Source: a bacterium HR33
GTDB taxonomy: Bacteria > Gemmatimonadota > Gemmatimonadetes > Gemmatimonadales > GWC2-71-9
Length of the DNA: 64,000 nt
Reading direction: 5' to 3'
Assembly: GCA_002923375.1 (NCBI GenBank)
Contig: BEIJ01000001.1
Span: 186,001-250,000, forward strand
How positions within the stretch are numbered: position 1 is the stretch's first letter; each line of letters opens with the position of its first letter. The notes beneath the pieces are model-generated. The model had not been told where the DNA came from. It made no database searches and saw only the letters and a list, made by a program, of their open reading frames with translations. Position numbers and translations under genes: made by a program. Of the stretch, positions 49,234 through 58,260 are shown in pieces.

Positions 49234-51672
49234 CTAGAGCAACGATACCGGGTCGCGGTCGAAGATCACTCGGACCGGACCGCCCCGCCGCGAAGCATAC
49301 GGCGCCCGCCGGGCAGCATATCCCACAACCCGCCCCAGCCACTCCCGGTCGGCAGAGCGTAACAACAAATGCCAGCGCCACCGCTGCTTTATCCGGGCCA
49401 GCGGCGCGGGCGCGGGACCCACAACCTCCCCCTGGCCGGGTGCCCGCACCGCTATCAGTCTCCGAAACCAGCCTGCAAGCTCTACCGCCGCCTCCCCCAC
49501 CCGGCGCTCGTCCAGCCCACTCACCACGACGTTCGCCAAAGCCACATGGGGTGGATACGGGGGCGTGCGGCGGACTTCCAGTTCCCGTTGAGCAAAAGCT
49601 TCGAAATCGTGCGCCGCCACGGCCTCGATCGCATAGTGATGAGGATGGCGCGTTTGGATCAACACCTCGCCCCCCTTGGGACCCCGCCCCGCTCGGCCCG
49701 CCACTTGGGCCACGAGCTGGAAGGTCCGCTCCGCAGCGCGGAAATCCGGAAGATGAAGGGACGTGTCCGCATCAATTACACCCACCAGCGTTACGTTCGG
49801 AAAATCGAGCCCTTTGGCGATCATCTGTGTGCCGAAAAGAAGATCCACTTCACCCCTGGCCACCCGCTCCAGGATTCTCCCGTGAGACCACTTGCCGGTG
49901 GTGGTATCCGCATCCATCCGTGCCAGCCGCGCGCCGGAAAAACGCTCGGCGAGCCAGCGCTCCAGCGCCTGGGTACCCACACCTCTGGTCCGCTGCGTTT
50001 CGCCGCCGCAAATCCGGCACCGCTCGGGCAGCGCCTCCTGATGACCGCAGTAGTGACACTTGAGCGCTGCCGGCGTCCGGTGCACCGTAAGGGCGATGCT
50101 GCAAGAGGGACACTGCGCCACATCTCCGCACTTCAAACATTGAAGAAAATTGGCAAAGCCCCGGCGGTTGAGCAGAAGGATGACTTGCTCGCCGCTCCTC
50201 AAACGCTCTTCCACCGAGCGGTCCAACTCCAAAGACCAGGGCACCCCACCCGACCCAACGGCCAACGGAGCGATGCGCAGGTCCACGATCTTGACCTGGG
50301 GCAGGCCCGGAGCTTGCACCCTCTGCGGGAGGCGAACCAGCGTGATCTTGTCGCGCACGGCCCAGACCTCCAGCGAGGGGGTAGCGCTGCCCAATATTAC
50401 CCGCGCCCCCGCCAGCCGGGCCCGCCTGAGCGCCACGTCCCGCGCGTGATATCGGGGCGCTTCCCCGTTCTTGTAGCTCGGATCATGCTCCTCATCCACC
50501 ACCAAAGCCCCGAGCTTCGCCACGGGAGCAAAAACCGCCGAGCGGGCTCCCACCACGACCTTTCTTCTTCCCGACGCCACGGCGTACCATGCGTCCACTC
50601 TTTCCGCTTCAGACAACCCACTGTGGAGCACGGCCACGGTGTCGCCGAACACGCCTCGCACCCGGGCCACGGTTTGAGCCGTGAGGGCGATCTCGGGTAC
50701 CAGCACAATCGCACCGCGGCCCTCCTCCAGTTCCCGGCGCAGCGCTTCCAGATAAACTAAGGTCTTACCGCTCCCCGTAACGCCAAAAAGAAGCGCGGCT
50801 CCCCCAGGCGGCATGCCGATCAGCTTGGCCAGCGCCTCCCGCTGCTGCGCAGTGGGCTCGGGGGGCGCCGCCTCGGGAACGCCGGCAAACGGATCCCGCA
50901 CTACCCGGCGCTCCCCGTACACCGCCACCCCGCGCCGCACCAGACCTCTGACCAGAGCAGAGGAAAAACCCAACTGCCTCACCAGATGCGACACGGTCGC
51001 CTCCCCGCCCAGCGCATCTATGGTCTCGTAAAGCTCTCTCTGCCTGAGCGCGCGGCCAAAGACCTGCTCCCGTTCGAGCAGGGATGGGAGATAGCGGATG
51101 AGGCGCACCGTTTTCTCGGTTTTGGGGGCGATCCCCAAGCGAGCCGGTGATACCTCGAGACTCAGCGCCCCCGCCTGCTCGGCGCGCCTGAGAAGGTCCC
51201 AGACCGGACGGTCGAGTTCACGGCTCAGCCTCGCCGCAGTTGCCCGCCCGCCCATACGGCGCAGAGCCGAGAGCAGCTCTCCGGCCGAACCGGACAGCGC
51301 CGGCGCTCCTTCAACCAGGTGCGCCACCAACCGCGAGCGGCCCCAAAGTCCCGAGGGAAGCATCGCCCGCAGTACCAAACCGATAGGTGTCACGTAGTAG
51401 CCGGCCATCCACTCCGCCAGCTGCATCAGATCCCCGGGCACTACCGGCTCGGGATCGGGAAATAGCAACAGCGGCCGCAGCGATTCCCCTTCATCAGCAC
51501 GGTCCAGGCGCATCACCACGCCCACCATTTCGCCCGTGCGTACCGGTACGAGGACTCGCATACCAGGCGCCGCGCGGTCGGACAGATCCTCGGGCAGCAG
51601 ATAGCGATACAGGCGATCGCTGGGAAGCGGCAGCGCGACTTCGCAGACTGCAGCTCCTACTCGTGGGGCCAA
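49234..51672 (-). CDS. priA: primosomal protein N' (PriA helicase)
   Basis: 812 aa replication-restart helicase, 3'-to-5'. DNA-binding N-terminal half; Walker A GVTGSGKTLVYL near 294, DEEHDPSYKNG near 389, LGSATPSLE, then the zinc-binding region (about 515-560) with paired cysteines CLKCGDVAQCPSC, CHYCG and CRICGG, and helicase motifs GTQMIAKGLDFPNVTLVG and QVAGRAGRG. Normal length. Its start overlaps the stop of the methyltransferase gene by 16 bases. Confidence 0.97.
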   Translation of the reverse strand: MAPRVGAAVCEVALPLPSDRLYRYLLPEDLSDRAAPGMRVLVPVRTGEMVGVVMRLDRADEGESLRPLLLFPDPEPVVPGDLMQLAEWMAGYYVTPIGLVLRAMLPSGLWGRSRLVAHLVEGAPALSGSAGELLSALRRMGGRATAARLSRELDRPVWDLLRRAEQAGALSLEVSPARLGIAPKTEKTVRLIRYLPSLLEREQVFGRALRQRELYETIDALGGEATVSHLVRQLGFSSALVRGLVRRGVAVYGERRVVRDPFAGVPEAAPPEPTAQQREALAKLIGMPPGGAALLFGVTGSGKTLVYLEALRRELEEGRGAIVLVPEIALTAQTVARVRGVFGDTVAVLHSGLSEAERVDAWYAVASGRRKVVVGARSAVFAPVAKLGALVVDEEHDPSYKNGEAPRYHARDVALRRARLAGARVILGSATPSLEVWAVRDKITLVRLPQRVQAPGLPQVKIVDLRIAPLAVGSGGVPWSLELDRSVEERLRSGEQVILLLNRRGFANFLQCLKCGDVAQCPSCSIALTVHRTPAALKCHYCGHQEALPERCRICGGETQRTRGVGTQALERWLAERFSGARLARMDADTTTGKWSHGRILERVARGEVDLLFGTQMIAKGLDFPNVTLVGVIDADTSLHLPDFRAAERTFQLVAQVAGRAGRGPKGGEVLIQTRHPHHYAIEAVAAHDFEAFAQRELEVRRTPPYPPHVALANVVVSGLDERRVGEAAVELAGWFRRLIAVRAPGQGEVVGPAPAPLARIKQRWRWHLLLRSADREWLGRVVGYAARRAPYASRRGGPVRVIFDRDPVSLL

Positions 51673-52397
51673 CGCGTACCTTTCAGAATCGACAGGCTCA
51701 GTACCCTACGGCGGGCCAGGCGTGCGAGGGTGAAAACCGGCCGGCTGAGCGCCGCCCGCACCGCGGACCAACCGCCGGCTCGCCACGCGCGAATCACCAC
51801 CCAAGGCCACTGCTGGGAGATCCACGATCCATCCAAAGCTGCATCCTCGGCCACAAGCTCCACCAGACCGGCCTCCCTGAAAAATTGTTTCCACTCCACC
51901 AGCAGGAACGGATTGATCCCCAGCGCGCCCAAACGCTCCGCCTCCAAAGGGGACGGACGGCTCAACCAGGTGGGAACGATACCGGCCACCACTCCGTAGC
52001 CCCGCACTACACGGGCGGCCTCTTGGACGACTTTCATAGCGTCCGCGCCTGGGAGGTAGAGCATGTGGAGCACTACCAAATCGAAGGCCTGGTTCTCGTG
52101 GGGGAGATCCTCCGGATTCCCCACCTGAAGCGTGACCTGAGCCGTCAGGCCCAGCTCTCGGACCGCGGCATCCGCCCGCTCGATGGCTACCGGGTCGGGA
52201 TCGATTCCGTGTACTCGCGCGTTCAACCGGTTGGCCCACCACAACACCGCCCGGCCCGATCCGCAGCCAATCCACAGGACGTCCTGTTCCGGCCTGGCAT
52301 CCACTAGCTGCAGAATGCGGCGGTGGATCCCTTCGTCCACTTCGTGCCAGGGCTGAAGCGCCATCAGAAGATTGGCCCTATGAGCCTTGGCCGGCAT
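51657..52397 (-). CDS. class I SAM-dependent methyltransferase
   Basis: 246 aa. Rossmann methyltransferase motif I is VLWIGCGSGRAVLWW (about residue 40), motif II has GIDPDPVAIERA, then LQVGNPEDLP and FDLVVLHMLYLPG. The C-terminal ~80 residues are Arg/Trp-rich and may bind an anionic surface. Target unknown; small molecule is as likely as protein. Co-transcribed with priA downstream and the HDAC-like gene upstream (15 bases). Confidence 0.85.
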   Translation of the reverse strand: MPAKAHRANLLMALQPWHEVDEGIHRRILQLVDARPEQDVLWIGCGSGRAVLWWANRLNARVHGIDPDPVAIERADAAVRELGLTAQVTLQVGNPEDLPHENQAFDLVVLHMLYLPGADAMKVVQEAARVVRGYGVVAGIVPTWLSRPSPLEAERLGALGINPFLLVEWKQFFREAGLVELVAEDAALDGSWISQQWPWVVIRAWRAGGWSAVRAALSRPVFTLARLARRRVLSLSILKGTRWPHE

Positions 52398-52412
52398 CGC
52401 GGGGCTCCGTTC

Positions 52413-53339
52413 TCAGTCGATCAGCGCTTGGAGATGCGCGGCGGCCGCCAAGCGAATCCTGGAAGGTACATATCCACCTTCCAGCACCGAAGCGATGGGG
52501 ACTCCAAAACCCCGCCACCGCCGGACCCAAGTGGCATAGTCTTCAGGTTCGAGGGTGAATCCTGCCAGCGGATCCCCGGCCAGCGCGTCAAAGCCGGCCG
52601 ATATCAGTATCAGATCCGGCGTCCACCCGTCCAGCGCCCGATCCACCGCCTCCGCCAAGTCGGCCACGTACCTTTCCCTGGGAAGGCCCGGCGGGCGGGG
52701 CACGTTGAAGACGTTGCCCACACCGCGCTCCTCCGCCCGACCGGTTCCGGGATACAGCGGCCACTGGTGGAGCGACACGTAGCGGATCCTGGGATCCGAC
52801 TCCACCAGATCCTGGGTGCCGTTTCCGTGATGGACGTCCCAGTCGATTATTAGAACCCGGCTGGCTCCGAACTCCTCCAGGGCGGCCAGCGCCGCGACCA
52901 CCACATTGTTGATCAGGCAGAATCCCATGGCCCGGTCGCGAGTGGCGTGGTGGCCCGGAGGCCGTACCGCGGCGAACGCCGGGCCGTTTTCCAGAGCCAA
53001 TCTGGCGGCCTCCAGAGCGGCCCCGGCGGCGTAGATCGCCGCTTCCCAGCTTTTCTCGCTCATTACCGTATCGGGATCCAGACGGCCGCCGCCGCGCGAT
53101 GCGGTTCGCCGCAAAAAGGCCAGGTAATCGGCAGAGTGGACGCGCAACAGGGCGGTCTCGGCTGCGGCGGGAGCTTCTCGCCAAACCAGACGGTCTCCAA
53201 AAGAGACCGAGCGCAGCTCATCGAGGATCGCCCTCACCCGGGCCGGCGTTTCGGGATGACCCGGCCCCGTGTCGTGCTCCAGCGAGGACGGATGCCATAC
53301 CAAGTACGCGCATCGCGGTCCCTGCATTGTCACCGGCAC
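52413..53339 (-). CDS. histone deacetylase-family amidohydrolase
   Basis: 308 aa zinc deacetylase. Motifs: GHPETPARVRAI at the start, RPPGHHA with two His, DWDVHHGNGTQ (zinc Asp and His, near 166), GFDALAGDPLAGF (zinc Asp, near 250), and EGGY (transition-state Tyr) near the end. Bacterial members act on acetylpolyamines, acetoin-related substrates or proteins. The polyamine genes 4-7 kb downstream make acetylpolyamine a fair guess, no more. The codon at residue 5 (ATG) is an alternative start. Confidence 0.9.
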   Translation of the reverse strand: MPVTMQGPRCAYLVWHPSSLEHDTGPGHPETPARVRAILDELRSVSFGDRLVWREAPAAAETALLRVHSADYLAFLRRTASRGGGRLDPDTVMSEKSWEAAIYAAGAALEAARLALENGPAFAAVRPPGHHATRDRAMGFCLINNVVVAALAALEEFGASRVLIIDWDVHHGNGTQDLVESDPRIRYVSLHQWPLYPGTGRAEERGVGNVFNVPRPPGLPRERYVADLAEAVDRALDGWTPDLILISAGFDALAGDPLAGFTLEPEDYATWVRRWRGFGVPIASVLEGGYVPSRIRLAAAAHLQALID

Positions 53340-53352
53340 TCGGAGTGTTCCG

Positions 53353-53628
53353 TTACCTCTGTCCTTCCTTGAGAGCGATACGCATCCGATCGACCTCTTT
53401 GCGCGCAGCCCGGCGCGCCGCTTCCAGTTCGCCCAAATGGGCGAGGTAGCGGCGCCACACCACGACTACTCCTACCGCACCGAGGAAGAAAACCGCGCCC
53501 CACACCACGAGACCTGCTCTCCCGCTCCACCATCCCGCGAGCACCAGGAGTACAGCGTCGAGCAGCAAGAAACCTACGGCTGCCACCAGGCCGGCCCTGA
53601 CGTTGCTGCGCCCCCGGTTGGGATTCAC
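53353..53628 (-). CDS. small two-helix membrane protein
   Basis: 91 aa with two transmembrane helices (about 11-28 and 38-57) and a charged helical tail ('HLGELEAARRAARKEVDRMR'). The frame is open far upstream, but the GTG at 53628 overlaps the stop of the preceding small gene (GTGA) and starts just before the first helix, so I use it. Last of three tightly coupled small genes. Not recognised. Confidence 0.7.
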   Translation of the reverse strand: MNPNRGRSNVRAGLVAAVGFLLLDAVLLVLAGWWSGRAGLVVWGAVFFLGAVGVVVVWRRYLAHLGELEAARRAARKEVDRMRIALKEGQR

Positions 53629-53897
53629 GATACCGGGCGCCGCCTGGCCGGGAGCACGATAAAGGGAGCGCCGGGCTTGGCGCCGAGATCCGCTAACGTC
53701 TGCCCTTCGTCGACCACCAGCCCACCGCGGAACTTCACCTGGTACTGGTCGGCTCTCGGTTCGCGACCTGTAGCCTTGATCAGGGCCTGACGCTTGAGCT
53801 CGGCCACGGTGCAATCAGGGGGAAGCCAGAGCTCTACGGTGTCCCAGACATCGGTAACCCAGACCCGCACGTTGATCCCGGTTTCCACGGCCGTCAT
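53625..53897 (-). CDS. small ubiquitin-fold-like protein
   Basis: 90 aa. Predicted strand-strand-helix-strand-strand: 'VRVWVTDVWDTVELWLP' (two strands), 'TVAELKRQALIKATG' (helix), 'QYQVKFRGGLVVDEGQTLADLG' and 'APFIVLPARR' (strands). This is the beta-grasp pattern of ubiquitin, YukD/EsaB and similar proteins, including the late TLADLG turn. No C-terminal GlyGly, so no obvious conjugation. Overlaps both neighbours by 4 bases. Function unknown; the fold is inference. Confidence 0.7.
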   Translation of the reverse strand: MTAVETGINVRVWVTDVWDTVELWLPPDCTVAELKRQALIKATGREPRADQYQVKFRGGLVVDEGQTLADLGAKPGAPFIVLPARRRPVS

Positions 53898-54166
53898 GCA
53901 GCGCTCTCCCTCGCCGGAGGCAGAGTGGAGAAGAATCGATCGATCGCCTGATCGTAGAACAGCGACGAAGCTCGCACCCGCGTGCCGCCCTCGCCGGGAA
54001 ACACCGCGATGGCCAACTCCTCTCCTCCCTGGCCTCTGAAGGTGGCGAAATTGGGACCTTCTTTTTCCACGAACGCCGCGTGGTGAGGAATCCGCTCTGC
54101 GAAAAACTTCTTGGCCCGTTCCAACACCTCCGCACCTTCGAGCGACGTCACAGTCTCATGAATCAT
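53894..54166 (-). CDS. small protein of unknown function, first of a coupled trio
   Basis: 90 aa, no signal or membrane helix. An N-terminal helix ('EVLERAKKFFAER') then strands ('AAFVEKEGPNFATFRGQ', 'ELAIAVFPGEGGTRVRASS') and a last helix ending RFFSTLPP. Resembles small single-domain proteins of the START/SRPBCC size class only in outline; no family claimed. The GGGGG before ATG 54166 may be the ribosome site. Overlaps the ubiquitin-fold-like gene by 4 bases. Confidence 0.7.
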   Translation of the reverse strand: MIHETVTSLEGAEVLERAKKFFAERIPHHAAFVEKEGPNFATFRGQGGEELAIAVFPGEGGTRVRASSLFYDQAIDRFFSTLPPARESAA

Positions 54167-54202
54167 GAATCCCCCGCTCAGTACCGTTGCATATAGTGCA
54201 GG

Positions 54203-54529
54203 TTAAAGCTTCCGTCCAGTGCCTTGCTCTTCCGACAGCAGCTCCTTCAATCTCGCTTCCACTTTGGAGTTCGGCACCACCTCGGCTCCCCTCAGGCGCG
54301 CCGCCCGCAACAGCTCCCCCTCCACGTGCGGGCCGAAGGCCAGCACCGCAACGCCGGATCCCGCCAGCTCCGCTACCAGCTCGAGGCTGGACTTCCCCGC
54401 CAGCTCCACCACCGCGATCGCGGCGGGCCCAGAGGGCGATACCGTCCACCCGGCTGCGCGCGCGATCGCCTCCAGCTTTGCCCGGAAGAAAAGATCCCGG
54501 GCAACGATCCTTACCCTCCGTTCACTCAA
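54203..54529 (-). CDS. small receiver-like (pseudo-receiver) domain protein
   Basis: 108 aa. Alternating strands and helices, beginning RRVRIVARDLFFRAKLEAIARAAG (receiver-type first strand and helix), then AIAVVELAGKSS where a receiver would carry the phosphorylated Asp, then VAVLAFGPHVEG. The acceptor Asp is replaced by Glu, so phosphorylation is unlikely. It may be a small binding partner. Overlaps the metallopeptidase gene by 8 bases. Confidence 0.7.
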   Translation of the reverse strand: MSERRVRIVARDLFFRAKLEAIARAAGWTVSPSGPAAIAVVELAGKSSLELVAELAGSGVAVLAFGPHVEGELLRAARLRGAEVVPNSKVEARLKELLSEEQGTGRKL

Positions 54530-55205
54530 TCGGCTCGGCCCGCCCCGTAAATCTCTCGGGACCCGAAGAACGCCGCCACAGGCTGGCTATGGAAGCCGGC
54601 CTTCGCAGCACCACGATCGCGTCTCCCGCCGGCGGAGGCTCCAGACCTTCCAAGCAAAGGTAAATCGGCAACCTGCCTTCGGGTACGCGAACCCGGTAGC
54701 GGCGTCCGTGCCACTGTATGGCGACTTCTGCAGGCAGCTTGGAGTGCTCGCAATCCCAGAATATATCTTCCTCCACCCGGTACACACCGGGAGCTATCCG
54801 TTCCCCGCCGAGGTAGAACTCGGGATCGAAGGGCTGGCCCTCGAGGCGCCGGAAGTTTTCTTCCACCGCGCGATCGTAACGCTCCAAAAAATCGCTGTTG
54901 GCGCGCCACTCCAGGTGATGCTTGAGCTCGTGGGTGAGCGTCTCCCAGGCTTCTTCCCGCCAATCGAAATCCGGCCGCTCGCGGGCGAGGGCGGCAAACG
55001 ACCCGTAGTAGAGCACCACCTTCGAAGGCACCGGATCCGCACCTAGGTCCAGGGGAATGCACTCGCCCAAGGTGTAAACCCCGGCGATCACGGGATGCGG
55101 TACCGCCTTGCGGCTCACCTCGATATCGACTATGCCCTCCAGGTATTCTTCCGGCACCTGGCTGGCGAGCCGCTCCACCATCGCCCGAAAGTCGCGAAAC
55201 CGCAC
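54522..55205 (-). CDS. minimal metallopeptidase-family protein (zincin)
   Basis: 227 aa. Zinc site HELKHHLEW (HExxH) near residue 92 in the 'WEETLTHELKHH' context, as in the 'metallopeptidase family' (DUF1025/zincin) of short, Sec-less zincins. The first 90 residues lead into the site. The last ~90 are beta-rich and end with 'PPPAGDAIVVLRRPASIASLW'. Soluble. Target unknown. Start ATG 55205 follows the symporter gene by 16 bases. Confidence 0.85.
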   Translation of the reverse strand: MRFRDFRAMVERLASQVPEEYLEGIVDIEVSRKAVPHPVIAGVYTLGECIPLDLGADPVPSKVVLYYGSFAALARERPDFDWREEAWETLTHELKHHLEWRANSDFLERYDRAVEENFRRLEGQPFDPEFYLGGERIAPGVYRVEEDIFWDCEHSKLPAEVAIQWHGRRYRVRVPEGRLPIYLCLEGLEPPPAGDAIVVLRRPASIASLWRRSSGPERFTGRAEPIE

Positions 55206-55221
55206 CTCGAGCCTGGACGGC

Positions 55222-56781
55222 TCAGCCCGCAGCCCCGGCAGCGGGAGCCGCGTTGAGTTTTCCCACCAGCTTCCGATTGATCAAGATCAGGCCCGCCAGC
55301 GCCACTCCCCACTGCACCAGTATAGTACCCACGTTCTCCACGGCCAGGGGATCCAACCACCCCGCGGGGTCCCAGTTTCTGGCCTGGACCAGCCACCAGA
55401 CCAGAAGGATCAGAGCTTCCAGAGGAACGATCACGCCCACCACCAGGTCCCACCAGCGCCCAACGCGAATATCTGAGTCCGCGTGATTGATCTGTTCCTC
55501 GCGGAAGCGTTTGACGCCCCAACCGATGACCGCCACCGCAAAGAAAAATCCCGACAACATGAGTCCCACACCCCAGACCCAATCCTGGTTGTGCAACACG
55601 TTCAGAGAAACCGCCGAAGGCAGGCCCAAGACAAAGCCCACGGCACCCACCCATTTGATCGCCTGTGCTCTCTTCAGACCGGCGTCCACCAGTACTCGAG
55701 TAGCCAGCTCGATCATGGAGATCAAGGAGGTAAAGGCGGCAAAGGTCAAGGCCAGGAAAAAGAGCAGCATGAACAAGCCTCCCAGGGGCACCCGGGCGAA
55801 AAGCTGGGGCATCCAAATGAACGTGAGGCCCTCGTTACCCGCGCTGAAGATAGTCCCCTGGATCAGGTCCGCTGTCAAAGGCTCTCCGCGGCCTAGCGCC
55901 TCGGCCAGCGCGGGATATGCGGCCAAGGCACCGGGATCGGCGGCCAGGCTGCTCACCAGCTCCGGGACCACGGCGAAAACCGTGCACAGCACCATGACCC
56001 CGGCGGCCAGGGATACACAGTTATTGGCCGTGGGAATGATAAACGCATTGAGGGCGGTGTCCTCCCGTTCCCTCAGATACGCCGCATAGCACAGGATCAG
56101 TCCCCATCCCGCCCCCGTATCCCAGGCGTTTTGGGTCAGGGCCTGGATCCAGAGATTGGCGTTCGCCAGCTGGTCCCAGTCCACGGTGAACAGGTAGCGC
56201 AGCCCGCCCTCCGCGCCCGGAAGGGTGACTGCGCGCAGCGCCAAGAGTAAAACCAGCAGGATCAATGTGGGCATCAAAATCTTGGCCACTCTCTCGATGG
56301 CGCGAACCCCCTTGGCCACCACGTACACGCCGAGCGCCATGGCGATTCCGTGGGTCAAGACCGGCCACCAAGACGAGGCGTATTCGTTCCAGAAGGCGCC
56401 GGGCTCGGTGCGGGGAATTTCCCTCAACAGTGACGCCCACACGTAGCGGATGGTCCAGCCCGCTACCACGGAGTAGTAGAACATGATCGCTACGGCGACG
56501 AATGCGACCCAGGCGCCCATCCAAGCCCAGCGGGGGCCCAGGAGCCGCACGAAGGCCACCACCGGGCCGGCCCGTGTCATGCGGCCGGTCCCGAACTCGA
56601 CCAGAAACAGCGGGATCGACCACAGCACCAAAAACACGATCCAGGCTACCAGGAATTCGCCTCCGCCGTTCTGGGCGGCGATTCGGGGAAACCGCCAAAT
56701 GTTCCCCGTTCCCACCGCCATGCCCAGCATGGCCAGAAGCATCAGCCAGCGCGAAGAAAACCGCTCCACGGTTTGCGCCAC
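55222..56781 (-). CDS. sodium-dependent transporter, neurotransmitter:sodium symporter family
   Basis: 519 aa, about 12 transmembrane helices in the LeuT fold. The N-terminal signature AVGTGNIWRFPRIAAQNGGG (helix 1, Na+ and substrate site) and the 'FYYSVVAGWTIRY' helix are clear. Substrates in the family are amino acids or related amines; not identifiable here. The gap to the M3-type peptidase gene upstream is 21 bases. Confidence 0.93.
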   Translation of the reverse strand: MAQTVERFSSRWLMLLAMLGMAVGTGNIWRFPRIAAQNGGGEFLVAWIVFLVLWSIPLFLVEFGTGRMTRAGPVVAFVRLLGPRWAWMGAWVAFVAVAIMFYYSVVAGWTIRYVWASLLREIPRTEPGAFWNEYASSWWPVLTHGIAMALGVYVVAKGVRAIERVAKILMPTLILLVLLLALRAVTLPGAEGGLRYLFTVDWDQLANANLWIQALTQNAWDTGAGWGLILCYAAYLREREDTALNAFIIPTANNCVSLAAGVMVLCTVFAVVPELVSSLAADPGALAAYPALAEALGRGEPLTADLIQGTIFSAGNEGLTFIWMPQLFARVPLGGLFMLLFFLALTFAAFTSLISMIELATRVLVDAGLKRAQAIKWVGAVGFVLGLPSAVSLNVLHNQDWVWGVGLMLSGFFFAVAVIGWGVKRFREEQINHADSDIRVGRWWDLVVGVIVPLEALILLVWWLVQARNWDPAGWLDPLAVENVGTILVQWGVALAGLILINRKLVGKLNAAPAAGAAG

Positions 56782-56802
56782 GGATCCTCCCGGTGTACGG
56801 GT

Positions 56803-58260
56803 TCAGGAAAGCAGCGTTTCCAAACGCTCCACTACCGGATCGAACGATAGATTCTGGCCGGTTACCGACAAGAGCAGTTGGTCGGCGGGTAGGGCCTGGC
56901 CGCGGCGCATGAGCCCCACGATAAATTCCGCCGCCTCGGGATTGCGGTACCAGTCTTCGTCGTATTGCTCCACCAGCAGCCGCGAGAGGGTCGCTTGGAA
57001 TTGCCAGGCTCTGAGGTAGCGCGCCGCGTAGAAAGCAGGATCGACATCGACCAGATAGTCCTCGGTAAAGTACCGGAACAGCGTGGCTTCGGTTAGAAGA
57101 TCCGCGTAGCGGCGGGGAAGATCACTTCCCTCCTTGCGGTGAAGCGACAACTCGTAGATCAGCTTCGCGCAGTATCGCCGCACCCCGTAGAGGTCGTAGA
57201 CTCCGAGTTCGAAGCTCAGATTCTCGATCTCGCGCTTGCCCAGGCCGACATAGCGCGACAACCAGCCCCTATCGCCGACCATATGGTCGAAGAGCATGGC
57301 GAATCCCTCGGTCACCGAGGCGTCGCCCAGCCACCGCGCCTCGAACGACTCATCGGGATCCACGGACGCGAAATGGAGCGCATGCCCCAACTCGTGCCAG
57401 AAGGTCCAGTAGTCTTGATATCCGCCTCGGGGGCGCAGCACCAGATAGACTTCGTCCGGCACCCGGGCCGCTACGCAGAAAGCCCGCGGCTGCTTTCCGG
57501 GACGTTCTTCGGTGTCGATGCGTATCCTGCCGTCTCGGGTAAGGTCCAACCCTAGATCCGAGAGCTGCTGTTCTGCCGCCTCCAGCAATCCGCCGCCCGG
57601 AAAAGCCGAGTCGTAGTCCCGCGCCCGGAAGATCCACAGCGCGTCCGCCCTTTCCAGGCGGGAGATGGGTACCCCCACCCGCTTTCGCGCTACCTGCTCC
57701 AAAACCTCGGCGTAGAGATCCGCGGTTCGTTCCAAGAACCTTTCTCCCTCTTCCGCCAGGCGCTCCAGATCGATCCCCGAAAGCTGTGAGATGGCTGCCG
57801 GGTAATCCGAGAGGCCGAGGGCCGCGTACGCTTCGTATTCCCTCTGAAACCGCTCGCCGCGAATAGGGTTGAGCCCGGCGGCCACTGTGGTGGCGCGGTT
57901 GCGGTCCAGCGCCAGGCGAAACTCCCGGTTGTGGGAGTTGGCCAGCTCGGAGGGTATCGACAGGTACGGTACCTGGCGCTCCCCTGCGCGGACCACGGTT
58001 TCTCGCTCCCAGGCCAGCTGCTTTTCCTCCAGCGGTGCCGCTGCTTGCGCCGCCCGCAAACCCGCCACCCACTCGTAAAGTGCCAGCGACCCGCTGGACC
58101 GGGCCAGCTCTACAGCTTCTTCGCTGGCCAGCGCGCCGTAACGCCGGTATATGGCCTGGAACTCGGGCTCGGCCTTGAGCCCTGCCCCGGTGAGGTAGTG
58201 CTCGCGACCCAGCTCCTGATGGAGCGCCTCACCTTGGCGTACGAGATCGTCCAGGTCCAT
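56803..58260 (-). CDS. M3-like metallopeptidase (oligoendopeptidase-type)
   Basis: 485 aa, no signal peptide, helical throughout. Zinc motif FWHELGHALHF near residue 292 with the third ligand Glu in VTEGFAMLFDH about 25 residues later, as in clan MA(E) oligopeptidases (M3/M32 type). The QDYWTF lead-in is also typical. Probably a cytosolic peptide-trimming enzyme. It abuts glyS (ATG next to the glyS stop). Confidence 0.85.
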   Translation of the reverse strand: MDLDDLVRQGEALHQELGREHYLTGAGLKAEPEFQAIYRRYGALASEEAVELARSSGSLALYEWVAGLRAAQAAAPLEEKQLAWERETVVRAGERQVPYLSIPSELANSHNREFRLALDRNRATTVAAGLNPIRGERFQREYEAYAALGLSDYPAAISQLSGIDLERLAEEGERFLERTADLYAEVLEQVARKRVGVPISRLERADALWIFRARDYDSAFPGGGLLEAAEQQLSDLGLDLTRDGRIRIDTEERPGKQPRAFCVAARVPDEVYLVLRPRGGYQDYWTFWHELGHALHFASVDPDESFEARWLGDASVTEGFAMLFDHMVGDRGWLSRYVGLGKREIENLSFELGVYDLYGVRRYCAKLIYELSLHRKEGSDLPRRYADLLTEATLFRYFTEDYLVDVDPAFYAARYLRAWQFQATLSRLLVEQYDEDWYRNPEAAEFIVGLMRRGQALPADQLLLSVTGQNLSFDPVVERLETLLS

